A stretch of 64,000 nt of DNA, taken from NCBI GenBank assembly GCA_040776805.1, contig JAXGZS010000008.1, positions 22,112 through 86,111 on the forward strand, given 5' to 3'. Under the pieces are notes generated by a model. That model was given only the letters and a program-made list of their open reading frames with translations. It ran no database searches and had not been told where the DNA came from. The translations under genes were made by a program, and so were the position numbers. The DNA comes from UBA7702 sp040776805. GTDB taxonomy: Bacteria; Bacillota; Dehalobacteriia; UBA7702. Below, piece after piece: positions 43,069-50,033 of the stretch (position 1 is the stretch's first letter; each line of letters opens with the position of its first letter).

Positions 43069-43108
43069 AAGAGGAAGGATACGTCAAAGAAGGTTCCTCT
43101 TATTTTCT
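43069..43108 (+). terminator. riboswitch expression platform terminator
   Basis: AAGAGGAA pairs with TTCCTCTT, followed by ATTTTCTTAT, directly after the P1 stem of aptamer 2. Glycine binding would be expected to control this hairpin, but the direction (on or off) is not certain. Confidence 0.6.
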
Positions 43109-43196
43109 TATGTCTGCCGGAGTAAAACGTGTTTTTACTTCGATTTTTTATATGGATTCAAAATATGGAATTATTTTATTTTTAGAGGTGGGAAAT

Positions 43197-44663
43197 ATGG
43201 GATTTTTGAACTCGATGTTTGACCTTGAGGATTTTGTGAACATTGATTCCTTCGCGGCATTTGTAAGTTGGCTGGACAATATCGTTTGGGGGCCCTTGAT
43301 GCTGATCCTCATCGTCGGTACAGGTCTGTTTTTGACGGTACGGTTAAAATTCAGACCGTGGAGGAATCTCGGCTATGCTTTAAAATCAATCTTCGCGAAG
43401 AAAGACGAGACCAAATCAGGTGATATTTCACCTTTTCAATCCCTGATGACGGCGCTTTCCGCCACCGTTGGCGTGGGTAATATCGCGGGGGTTGCCACGG
43501 CCATGGCCGCCGGCGGTCCCGGGGCGTTGTTTTGGATGTGGCTCACCGCCATTGTCGGTCTTTCCACAAAATACGCGGAAAGCACTTTGGCCGTGAAATT
43601 CCGTACGGTGAACGACAAAGGTGAAATGGCCGGGGGGACCATGTTTGCCTTAAGAGACGGATTGAAATACAAAACCCTCGGTAAAATTTTAGGCTTCTTA
43701 TTCGCCTTTTTTGCCGTCGTCGCTTCTTTCGGCATTGGCAACATGACCCAAAGCAACACCGTTGCCAGCGCCATGAAGAACGCTTTTGGTGTTCCGCTTT
43801 GGCTTACCGGCATTTTTCTTGTGGGCTTTTGTCTCATCGTCATCCTTGGCGGCATCAAAAAGATCGGTTCTGTTTCCGGCAAAATCGTACCCTTTATGGC
43901 AGCTTTCTATTTCGTCTTTTCGGCGATCTTTATTTGCATGAACATCGAGCAACTGCCGATGGGCTTATATAATATTTTCATCGGCGCTTTCGCGCCCCAG
44001 TGTATCATGGGCGGTGTTCTCGGTAATGTCATTGCCACGGCGATCCAAAAAGGGGTTGCCCGAGGCGTCTTCTCCAATGAAGCGGGCTTAGGCTCCGCGC
44101 CCATTGCCGCCGCGGCGGCGCAAACGGATCATCCCGCCCGCCAGGGTTATGTCAATATGACCGGTACCTTTATTGATACCATCATCATCTGCTCCTTGAC
44201 CGGCTTGGTCATTGCCTGTTCCGGCGTGCTTTATGATCCCATTACCGGCGTTTATACCTCGTTGACCGGGGCAGACCTGACCTCCGCCGCGTTTTCCGCC
44301 TCCTTTGGTATTTTCGGCTCCTGGTTTGTGGCCCTTGCCGTATTCCTTTTCGCGTTTTCCACGATTTTGGGTTGGTCCTACTACGGTGAAAAATGTCTGG
44401 AATACCTTGCCGGGGGTACCAAACTGAATGTCGCCTACCGCCTTATTTTCTCTCTGCTGCCCTTTGTCGGTTCCATGGTTTCTCTGGAACTTGCCTGGAA
44501 TATCTCGGATGTCTTCAACGCTTTGATGGCGATTCCCAACTTGATCGCCTTGATCCTGATGAGCAATATCATCGCCAAAGAAACCGAGGATTTCCAGTAC
44601 AATTACTTGATTCCGGAGAAGAAAGCGGCCAAGGAAAGAAAAATGGCCAAAAAGGCCGCTTAA
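43197..44663 (+). CDS. sodium:alanine/glycine symporter (AGCS family)
   Basis: A 488-residue membrane transporter with about ten to eleven helices. AGCS motifs are SPFQSLMTALSATVGVGNIAGVATA (in part), GGPGALFWMW, KYAESTLAVKFR and FSNEAGLGSAPIAAAAA. Such carriers take up glycine or alanine with sodium. The glycine riboswitch upstream makes glycine the likely ligand. The start at 43197 follows AGAGGTGG; a longer frame through the terminator region is rejected. Confidence 0.93.
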   Translation: MGFLNSMFDLEDFVNIDSFAAFVSWLDNIVWGPLMLILIVGTGLFLTVRLKFRPWRNLGYALKSIFAKKDETKSGDISPFQSLMTALSATVGVGNIAGVATAMAAGGPGALFWMWLTAIVGLSTKYAESTLAVKFRTVNDKGEMAGGTMFALRDGLKYKTLGKILGFLFAFFAVVASFGIGNMTQSNTVASAMKNAFGVPLWLTGIFLVGFCLIVILGGIKKIGSVSGKIVPFMAAFYFVFSAIFICMNIEQLPMGLYNIFIGAFAPQCIMGGVLGNVIATAIQKGVARGVFSNEAGLGSAPIAAAAAQTDHPARQGYVNMTGTFIDTIIICSLTGLVIACSGVLYDPITGVYTSLTGADLTSAAFSASFGIFGSWFVALAVFLFAFSTILGWSYYGEKCLEYLAGGTKLNVAYRLIFSLLPFVGSMVSLELAWNISDVFNALMAIPNLIALILMSNIIAKETEDFQYNYLIPEKKAAKERKMAKKAA

Positions 44664-44691
44664 ATTCAGCGAAAAAAGAACCAAAATAAAA

Positions 44692-44725
44692 CCGCGTTTG
44701 GATGCTCTTCCAAACGCGGCTTTTT
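44692..44725. terminator. bidirectional terminator between the symporter and spoIIR
   Basis: CCGCGTTTGG and CCAAACGCGG form a perfect ten-pair stem. A run of T follows on the plus strand and an A-rich stretch precedes it, so it also serves the convergent spoIIR transcript. Confidence 0.85.
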
Positions 44726-45324
44726 CATTGGTCGAAAAATTCCAGTAGTTTTGATTTGATTTTGATTTCGTAAGGCTGTCCGGCTGCGGGGACGATATCC
44801 GGCGTTTCATTGTCGGTTTCACCGCTGGTGACGGCAACGGAAACGTCGTCGGTGAGATCGACAAAACAGAGGGGCGGATACAAAACGCACCACCAGTTTT
44901 TCCCTTTACCCTCTCCCAAAATAATGCGGTAGGCGTTGTATTTCCCGGCGGGAAGGGTGATGCTGCCATAGGTTTTGGTGGGGAAAACGCTTGTCCCAAG
45001 CTTTGCCGTGGTCGTATAGGAGAACCCCTCCGCGGTTAGCACAGCATTGGCTGTGTCGATGATCGCGTCACTTTCTGCGTTTAAAATCGCCGCCGCTTCC
45101 TCTTTTGACGCCGCCTCGCTTAAGGCGGTATTGACTTGATCAAGGACGGCGTCGCGGACTTTCAGCTTCACGGCCTGATCGCAAACGCTGTCGCTGTTGG
45201 CGATCACGTGGAAACGGATCAGGGAATTGTCCTTTATGCGGTTCCCGTTGATGGACGCGGCGCATACCACCGTCAAAACAAGGCATAGGAACAGCAGAAC
45301 GAGTATTTTCTTTTTCGTATTCAT
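44725..45324 (-). CDS. spoIIR: stage II sporulation protein R
   Basis: SpoIIR is made in the forespore and signals to SpoIIGA in the mother cell, causing pro-sigma-E processing. The 199-residue protein has a signal or membrane segment (KKKILVLLFLCLVLTVV), then LIRFHVIANSDSVCDQAVKLKVRDAVL (in part) and the GKNWWCVLYPPLCFVD signature. It lies ten bases after sigG on the same strand, so the two are co-transcribed, which differs from the separate sigma-F-driven gene in Bacillus subtilis. Confidence 0.93.
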   Translation of the reverse strand: MNTKKKILVLLFLCLVLTVVCAASINGNRIKDNSLIRFHVIANSDSVCDQAVKLKVRDAVLDQVNTALSEAASKEEAAAILNAESDAIIDTANAVLTAEGFSYTTTAKLGTSVFPTKTYGSITLPAGKYNAYRIILGEGKGKNWWCVLYPPLCFVDLTDDVSVAVTSGETDNETPDIVPAAGQPYEIKIKSKLLEFFDQ

Positions 45325-45334
45325 AAAAACTCCC

Positions 45335-46108
45335 TCAAACGTACTTTCTGAGGTTCATCAGGGCGTTCTTTTCCAGGCGTGAAACCTGAGCCTGGGAAAT
45401 ACCGATTTCCGAGGCGACTTCCATCTGTGTTCTGCCCTGAAAGAAACGCATATTGATGATCTTCTTTTCCCTGGGGGCGATTTTTTTCATCGCCTCACTG
45501 ATGGCGACTTTTTCCAGCCAAAGGGCGTCGCTGGTTTTATCGTCGCCGATTTGATCCATGACCAGCAGGGGATCGCCGCCGTCGTGGTAAAGCGGCTCAT
45601 ACAGAGAAATCGGATCCTGAATCGAATCCATGGCGAAGATGACGGTTTCCTCCGGCAGTTCCAGCATTTTGGCAAGTTCGGCGGTTTTCGGTTCTCTGGC
45701 GTGTTCGTTGATGAATGCTTCTTTGGCCTGCAGCGCCCGGTAAGCGATATCCCTTAGGGAACGGCTGACGCGCAGGGAGTTGTTGTCCCGCAAATAGCGT
45801 CGAACCTCGCCGATGATCATTGGTACGGCGTAGGTGGAAAAACGCACGTTTTGGGACAGATCAAAATTATCCGCGGCTTTGATCAGACCGATGCAACCCA
45901 CTTGAAAAAGATCGTCGGGATTTTCCCCACGATTAGAGAAGCGCTGGATCACGCTGAGGACGAGACGCAGATTGCCGCTGATGATTTTTTCGCGGGCATA
46001 ATCGTCGCCGTGCTGCATTTTTTTAAAGAGATCGCGCATGACAGTATTGCTTAAAACGGGTAACTTCGACGTATCAACGCCGCAAATTTCTACTTTACGA
46101 TTGACCAT
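45335..46108 (-). CDS. sigG: RNA polymerase sporulation sigma factor sigma-G
   Basis: A 257-residue sigma-70 family factor. NRKVEICGVDTSKLPVLSN at the N terminus is the sigma-G signature. Region 2 has NLRLVLSVIQRF, DLFQVGCIGLIKAADNFD and RFSTYAVPMIIGEVRRYLRD. Region 4 has QGRTQMEVASEIGISQAQVSRLEK. It drives late forespore genes. The inner ATG is chosen because GGGGGGAAA precedes it by about six bases. The usual spoIIGA and sigE genes are not upstream; an SLH amidase is. Confidence 0.95.
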   Translation of the reverse strand: MVNRKVEICGVDTSKLPVLSNTVMRDLFKKMQHGDDYAREKIISGNLRLVLSVIQRFSNRGENPDDLFQVGCIGLIKAADNFDLSQNVRFSTYAVPMIIGEVRRYLRDNNSLRVSRSLRDIAYRALQAKEAFINEHAREPKTAELAKMLELPEETVIFAMDSIQDPISLYEPLYHDGGDPLLVMDQIGDDKTSDALWLEKVAISEAMKKIAPREKKIINMRFFQGRTQMEVASEIGISQAQVSRLEKNALMNLRKYV

Positions 46109-46138
46109 GTTGTTTCCCCCCATTCAAAACTCTGTATC

Positions 46139-46168
46139 TAATATGGTTCGTATTTCCTGATGTTATGC
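46139..46168 (-). promoter_or_regulatory. sigma-G-like promoter of sigG-spoIIR
   Basis: On the minus strand GCATA and CATATTA are separated by 18 bases. This resembles the sigma-G pattern (a GxATA-type -35 and CATnnTA -10). The -10 is about 31 bases before the sigG start. It suggests autoregulation. Confidence 0.55.
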
Positions 46169-46195
46169 TGTTGAAAAAGGGGAATTTATGGCAAT

Positions 46196-46232
46196 AAAAA
46201 GGGCTTGATTTGAGATTTCTCAAATCAAGCCC
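46196..46232 (-). terminator. terminator of the SLH amidase gene
   Basis: GGGCTTGATTTGA pairs with TCAAATCAAGCCC. Read on the minus strand it is followed by CTTTTTATT. Confidence 0.85.
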
Positions 46233-46252
46233 TACTTTTCAGTTTCAGTTTA

Positions 46253-47839
46253 TTAACTGTTTTGTTGTTTGAATACCATCATGATTTTCGCGGCTTCCGC
46301 TCTATTGCAGTATGATTGCGGGTTCAACATGCCCAAATCATCGCCGTTGATGACACCATGGGCCACAGCCCAGTTCATTGCTTCTAAAGCCCAGCTGTTG
46401 ACTTTTGCGCCGTCGTTGAAGTCGGCTACAGTTTTCCCGGTGTTGCCGTTGACACTGATGTTTTCCGCTTCGGCGTAACGGTAGACCATGGTTACCAGAT
46501 CTTCTCTGCTGATGGCCGTGTCTGGAGCGAAGGTTGTGTCGGTCATACCGTTGACGATATCGTTATTGGCAGCCCAGGCAATATAGGGTGCGTAATAGAA
46601 GTTGGCGTTAACGTCGCTGAAGGCTGTATTGACCGGCGTTGTACCGCTGACGCCGCTGCTTCTGCCTAAAACTGTAATGAACATGCCCCTGGTGATGGAG
46701 GAACGCGGCGAGAAGGTCGTGACGGAAGTGCCGTTAAAGAGTTTGTTTTCCACACTGTAAATGACGGCGTTGCAGAACCAGTCACTGCGCTTCACATCGT
46801 TAAAGCCCAGGATGGAAGTGGGGTAGTTTTTAATGGTTTTCAGCGTGCGATCCAGGGTTAGGTTGATTTTGCCGGTGCCGTTGGCAAGATCAATCCGGCT
46901 CACCGCGTCCTGATAAACGCTGTTGATTTTAGCCTGATACGTTGCGGAGTAATCGGTGAGGTCCAGTGAATTGTAGTATGTGGTCAGCTGATTTTTCGCG
47001 GTATATCGGGTGTTTTCTATGGTTGTGGAAGATTCGCTGCCTAAACTGTAATAAGTGGCGATGGCTTTGGCGTCGGCTTCGCCGAGTTTTTTGAGATCAT
47101 CTTCCGAATTGGCGAATGTGTAATCCGAGGAATTGGTTAAAAAGCAATGTTCAATGATGCAGGAGGGGATTTCATAATAGGCCGGATATTTGATGATGCC
47201 GTAATAATCGGCGAGGCGGATACCGTCGGTCCAACGGGTGCCGTCTTCGGAATCCCTTGTAAAGACGCCCCGCTTTTTAATGCCCAAATTACCTAAGTTA
47301 TTGACAATTTGGTTGCCGAGTCCGGTCAGGGCATATTCCTCCAAACAGGAGACGTAGACTTCACCGCCGTTCGCGCTGGAATTGCTGCTGCCGTTAAAAT
47401 GAATGCTCAGCATCAGGTCCGCGCCGTAACCGGCGGCAATTTGGGCGCGTTCCGGTCGGCTTAAGACCGTATCGCCGGTGCGGGTCAGAAATACGGAGAC
47501 TTTCCCGCCGTAATTCTGTTCCAAATAGGCTTTGCAGTATTGCGCTACCTTAAGGTTATAGTATTTTTCATATAAACCCGTGGAACCGGAGGCGACGGTA
47601 TAGGTTCCCGATTCGCTGCCGCCGTGTCCCGGGTCAAGGACGACGATGAGGTTTCCGTTGGTGGCGGAGGTCGTTATGGTCTCCGGCAGCACGGTCAGGG
47701 GAGAGACGACGCTGATGCCGTCATCGCCTTCCTCGTCGGCGTATACATCCGCTTCCGCGGCCAAAATACCGCAGGAAAAGATAAAAAGAAAAGAAATCGT
47801 ACAGAGAAGCGTTAAGATACCGCGCAGTTTTTTCTTCAT
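46253..47839 (-). CDS. N-acetylmuramoyl-L-alanine amidase with three SLH repeats
   Basis: A 528-residue exported protein: signal peptide (KKKLRGILTLLCTISFLFIF then CGILAAEA), and an Amidase_3 domain at about residues 62-270 with VVLDPGHGGSESGT (zinc His), SRPERAQIA, SIHFNGSSN (zinc His) and EHCFLTN with the catalytic Glu region. A linker follows. Three SLH repeats from about residue 345 (FNDVKRSDWFCN, FSDVNANFYYAP, the last weaker) bind the wall polymer. It cleaves the bond between MurNAc and the stem peptide. A long structured leader precedes it. Confidence 0.9.
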   Translation of the reverse strand: MKKKLRGILTLLCTISFLFIFSCGILAAEADVYADEEGDDGISVVSPLTVLPETITTSATNGNLIVVLDPGHGGSESGTYTVASGSTGLYEKYYNLKVAQYCKAYLEQNYGGKVSVFLTRTGDTVLSRPERAQIAAGYGADLMLSIHFNGSSNSSANGGEVYVSCLEEYALTGLGNQIVNNLGNLGIKKRGVFTRDSEDGTRWTDGIRLADYYGIIKYPAYYEIPSCIIEHCFLTNSSDYTFANSEDDLKKLGEADAKAIATYYSLGSESSTTIENTRYTAKNQLTTYYNSLDLTDYSATYQAKINSVYQDAVSRIDLANGTGKINLTLDRTLKTIKNYPTSILGFNDVKRSDWFCNAVIYSVENKLFNGTSVTTFSPRSSITRGMFITVLGRSSGVSGTTPVNTAFSDVNANFYYAPYIAWAANNDIVNGMTDTTFAPDTAISREDLVTMVYRYAEAENISVNGNTGKTVADFNDGAKVNSWALEAMNWAVAHGVINGDDLGMLNPQSYCNRAEAAKIMMVFKQQNS

Positions 47840-47850
47840 AATAAATAATA

Positions 47851-48041
47851 AACTCCTTTTGGTGAGTTATTTTATGTTCCGCCGGGGCAGTAAGTCGAAC
47901 CGAAACAGCAAGCTTCGGAAACCGCATGGCTTTTATCAGATCTTGATAACATCATTGCCAGGGGGAACCTTTGCTGTTCATGGTGAAGGCGCATCTCGTA
48001 GGCAAGGAACCGGCAGGAACGATGACGAAGAATCCATCGCC
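47851..48041 (-). promoter_or_regulatory. structured leader RNA of the SLH amidase gene, class unknown
   Basis: Read on the minus strand the leader is about 200 bases. A long-range stem joins 48010-48020 to 47876-47885 (GTTCC-GCCGG arms with one bulge). Inside are stems 48001-48005/47955-47959, TTATCA/TGATAA at 47933-47949 and CCGAA/TTCGG at 47900-47918. A hairpin CGATG/CATCG lies before it. After it, AACTC (47864-47868) can pair with GAGTT (47851-47855), which covers the GGAG ribosome site. It looks like a ligand- or protein-sensing element, but I match it to no known riboswitch. Confidence 0.5.
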
Positions 48042-48048
48042 TAATATT

Positions 48049-48077
48049 ATTAAAACACAAATGATAAAAAATGACAA
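48049..48077 (-). promoter_or_regulatory. promoter of the SLH amidase gene
   Basis: On the minus strand TTGTCA, 17 bases, TTTAAT. It places the transcript start near 48041. Confidence 0.55.
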
Positions 48078-48216
48078 GGGAAGGTTTTCTTAAGATTTTA
48101 TGAATAGAAATATCGCCTAAGGGGGTAAAGGGGGTTATGATGATGCTATGGGACAAAAACAGTACATGAAATCGGTTACGATAGACCCAGAAAAAGCGCA
48201 AAAGGGAGGGAAAGCC

Positions 48217-48522
48217 ATGAACGAGGTACTGCTCTATCAGGAAAACAGCGCCGACGCAACCATCGCGGTTGCCGCCCAGATCGATGAATATGGACGTTTG
48301 CTGATTTTAGGCGATGAGTATGACGGGGAATGGGAAAAAGAGTATTGTTATTTGATTGACAGGGAAAATACCGAAAAACTGTGGGCCTTGTTGAAAAACA
48401 GGCGTTACGCCACCCTTTTACAGGCGTTGACCGCAGGGTTTGACGATTCAAACGGATGTGAGCGCCTGATGGAATATTGCAGGGAACACGGCGTCTCCTA
48501 CCAGTATTTTGAAGTGGAATAA
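48217..48522 (+). CDS. hypothetical protein
   Basis: A 101-residue soluble protein that I do not recognise. It starts NEVLLYQENSADATIAVAA and has LLILGDEYDGEWEKEYCYLID in the middle (in part), with a net negative charge. It contains two regularly placed aromatic clusters and no membrane segment. GGGAGGG before the ATG at 48217 supports this start over an in-frame ATG at 48148. It faces away from the amidase gene. No terminator with a clear T run follows. Confidence 0.55.
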   Translation: MNEVLLYQENSADATIAVAAQIDEYGRLLILGDEYDGEWEKEYCYLIDRENTEKLWALLKNRRYATLLQALTAGFDDSNGCERLMEYCREHGVSYQYFEVE

Positions 48523-48602
48523 AAAGATCAGAAATAAAAAAACCGCACAGTTCATAGACTGCGCAGCAGCGGCGGCAACCAGAAAGTTATCTTATACCTT
48601 AT

Positions 48603-48710
48603 ATGAAATATGATCCCGATGATACCATCTTTGTGCTTGAAGATAAATCCCCACATCTTTTTATTAAGATACCAAATGAAAGAGGTGAAATCATCCTACC
48701 CTCAGCGTAG
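48603..48710 (+). CDS. 35-residue open frame next to the Cas12a-like repeat
   Basis: A short frame (KYDPDDTIFVLEDKSPHLF, then IKIPNERGEIILPSA) with protein-like composition. It is open upstream for 15 more codons without another start and has no ribosome site. It ends one base before the TATAAT that opens the following repeat element. It may be a gene remnant or a small peptide gene. Confidence 0.25.
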   Translation: MKYDPDDTIFVLEDKSPHLFIKIPNERGEIILPSA

Positions 48711-48817
48711 TATAATCCTTGATCATAATTTCTACTGTTGTGGTGTATCGTGTGCAACCTTGCCAAGGTTGAAGTCGAGAGCTCGCATCCTTGATGATCA
48801 TTTCTACTGTGATTGAT
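48709..48817 (+). CRISPR. possible degenerate Cas12a-type repeat pair with one tRNA-Gly-like spacer
   Basis: Two copies of a 24-base unit (22 of 24 identical) start at 48715 and 48787 and contain ATTTCTACTGT. The first continues as AATTTCTACTGTTGTGGT, close to the known Cas12a repeat end AATTTCTACTGTTGTAGAT, and can still form the TCTAC stem through G-U pairing. The second is degenerate at its 3' end. The 42-base segment between them contains 30 bases (48752-48781) identical to the tRNA-Gly gene at 52167-52196. TATAAT at 48711 would start a transcript at the mature crRNA end. No cas gene is in the window. Confidence 0.4.
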
Positions 48818-48864
48818 CCGAAAGCCTTTTGCCTATCGAAGCGGAGCAATTTTTATAAAATGAA

Positions 48865-49098
48865 AAGCGCAGAGAAGTATTTTTCTCTGCGCTTTAGGCC
48901 GTCGACAAAGTCTGATACGCGGCGAACCCTTTGCCCCGCGACTGCTTGAGTACCTCTATGTACACGGCACAGCCGCAGCTCAAAGTGTTCACCGTGTCTA
49001 AGCCTTTCTCGGCAGCCTATCATCCTGTAGCCCAAAATCCGCTGACGCGTATTTTGTCTACAGTCTGAAGCGCAGAGAAGTATTTTTCTCTGCGCTTT
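48865..49098. repeat. dispersed 173-bp repeat, copy B, with flanking 31-bp hairpin repeats
   Basis: The core at 48896-49068 has exactly the length of copy A at 9387-9559. On each side lies the same 31-base sequence, 48865-48895 and 49068-49098, itself a hairpin of AAGCGCAGAGAA and TTCTCTGCGCTT. The right-hand copy is followed by CTTTTTAG and could end a plus-strand transcript. No protein gene is supported in the core. Confidence 0.75.
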
Positions 49099-49102
49099 CT
49101 TT

Positions 49103-49258
49103 TTAGCCGTTCCTACGCTCAAACTTTTCACAAGCGGTGTCGCTGCAGCACGACGCTGACATTTGCGATGTGCATGTTCCGACGGTGATTTCTTTGGCGG
49201 TGCAACCGTTGGCGTGATTGTATTTGCATTCCTCAACGCGACAGATCAGGTTATCCAA
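49103..49258 (-). CDS. DUF1540 domain small cysteine-rich protein
   Basis: A 51-residue protein with the DUF1540 pattern: ICRVEECKYNHANGCTAKEIT, here split as CRVEECKYN and GCTAKEITVGTC, with regularly spaced cysteines and a further CC and C near the end. The cysteines probably bind a metal ion. The start is TTG: GGAGGTGG lies seven bases before it on the minus strand and no ATG fits. Its stop is only five bases from the hairpin of repeat copy B. Confidence 0.75.
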   Translation of the reverse strand: MDNLICRVEECKYNHANGCTAKEITVGTCTSQMSASCCSDTACEKFERRNG

Positions 49259-49327
49259 AGAGGCCACCTCCTTTCGCGTAAAATTGACTACTTTTTTATT
49301 ATGTCCGCAAAAAACTTTTTCATGCCC

Positions 49328-49356
49328 TTTTCAAATGTGGTGAAATAGGATATAAT
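49328..49356 (+). promoter_or_regulatory. promoter of nth
   Basis: TTTTCA, 17 bases, TATAAT, very close to the nth start, so the leader is only a few bases long. Confidence 0.5.
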
Positions 49357-49364
49357 CATTAAAT

Positions 49365-50009
49365 ATGAAAAACCCCACAAAGCCTAAAACGCAAAAAGAA
49401 ATCCTTGCCCGCCTGGCTACGGTTTACGCCGATGCCAAGCCCGCGCTGCGCTATAAAAACCCCTACGAGCTGCTGATCGCCGTTTTGCTTTCCGCTCAAT
49501 GCACCGACGAGCGGGTCAATATCGTCACCGAAGAGCTTTTTTTGGAAGCCCCGGACGCTACCGCTATGGCAGACCTCGGCGAAGAAAAGGTCAGAGAAAT
49601 CATTCGTTCCTGTGGCCTCTACAAGAACAAGGCGAAAAACATTGTGGCTTTGAGCGAAGTTTTAGCGGCGCGGTACAGCGGTGAAGTACCCTGTACCAGA
49701 GAAGACTTGGAGGCGCTCCCCGGCATTGGCCGGAAAAGCGCCAATGTGGTGCTGAGCGTTGCTTTCGGTTTCCCCGCCATTGCCGTGGATACCCATGTGT
49801 TTCGGGTCAGCCGCCGCATGGGATTTTCCCAAGGGAACGATGTGCGCAAAGTCGAAAACGATCTGATGGCGCTGATTCCCCAAGAGGACTGGGGAGCGGC
49901 CCACCACTGGCTGATCTTTCACGGGCGGCGCGTCTGTAAGGCCGCGAAACCCCTCTGTGACAGCTGCCCTGTGGGAGATATATGTCCCCGCTTAGTTTTA
50001 AAAAATTAA
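49365..50009 (+). CDS. nth: endonuclease III
   Basis: A DNA glycosylase/AP lyase that removes oxidised pyrimidines. The 214-residue protein has LIAVLLSAQCTDERVN, the helix-hairpin-helix LPGIGRKSANVVLSVAFG with the catalytic lysine, the catalytic aspartate in VDTHVFRVSRRMG, and the [4Fe-4S] ligands CKAAKPLCDSCPVGDIC at the C terminus. The start lies eight bases after the -10 box and lacks a ribosome site, so translation may be leaderless. Confidence 0.95.
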   Translation: MKNPTKPKTQKEILARLATVYADAKPALRYKNPYELLIAVLLSAQCTDERVNIVTEELFLEAPDATAMADLGEEKVREIIRSCGLYKNKAKNIVALSEVLAARYSGEVPCTREDLEALPGIGRKSANVVLSVAFGFPAIAVDTHVFRVSRRMGFSQGNDVRKVENDLMALIPQEDWGAAHHWLIFHGRRVCKAAKPLCDSCPVGDICPRLVLKN

Positions 50010-50033
50010 AAAATAAGGAGAAATAAGAAAATA

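Noticed and set aside
46081..46100. Another Cas12a-like ATTTCTACTTTA match
   Set aside because: It lies inside the 5' coding part of sigG (reverse complement of VNRKVEI codons) and lacks the hairpin and a partner repeat.
47876..48040. c-di-AMP (ydaO) riboswitch on the plus strand
   Set aside because: GGGGGAACC, GGTGAA and CTCGTAGGC occur on the plus strand, but their order does not match ydaO. There is no plus-strand promoter, and the ribosome-site hairpin belongs to the minus-strand transcript.
48752..48781. Intact second tRNA-Gly gene
   Set aside because: Only the anticodon arm, variable region and part of the T arm are present. There is no acceptor stem or D arm, so no cloverleaf can form.
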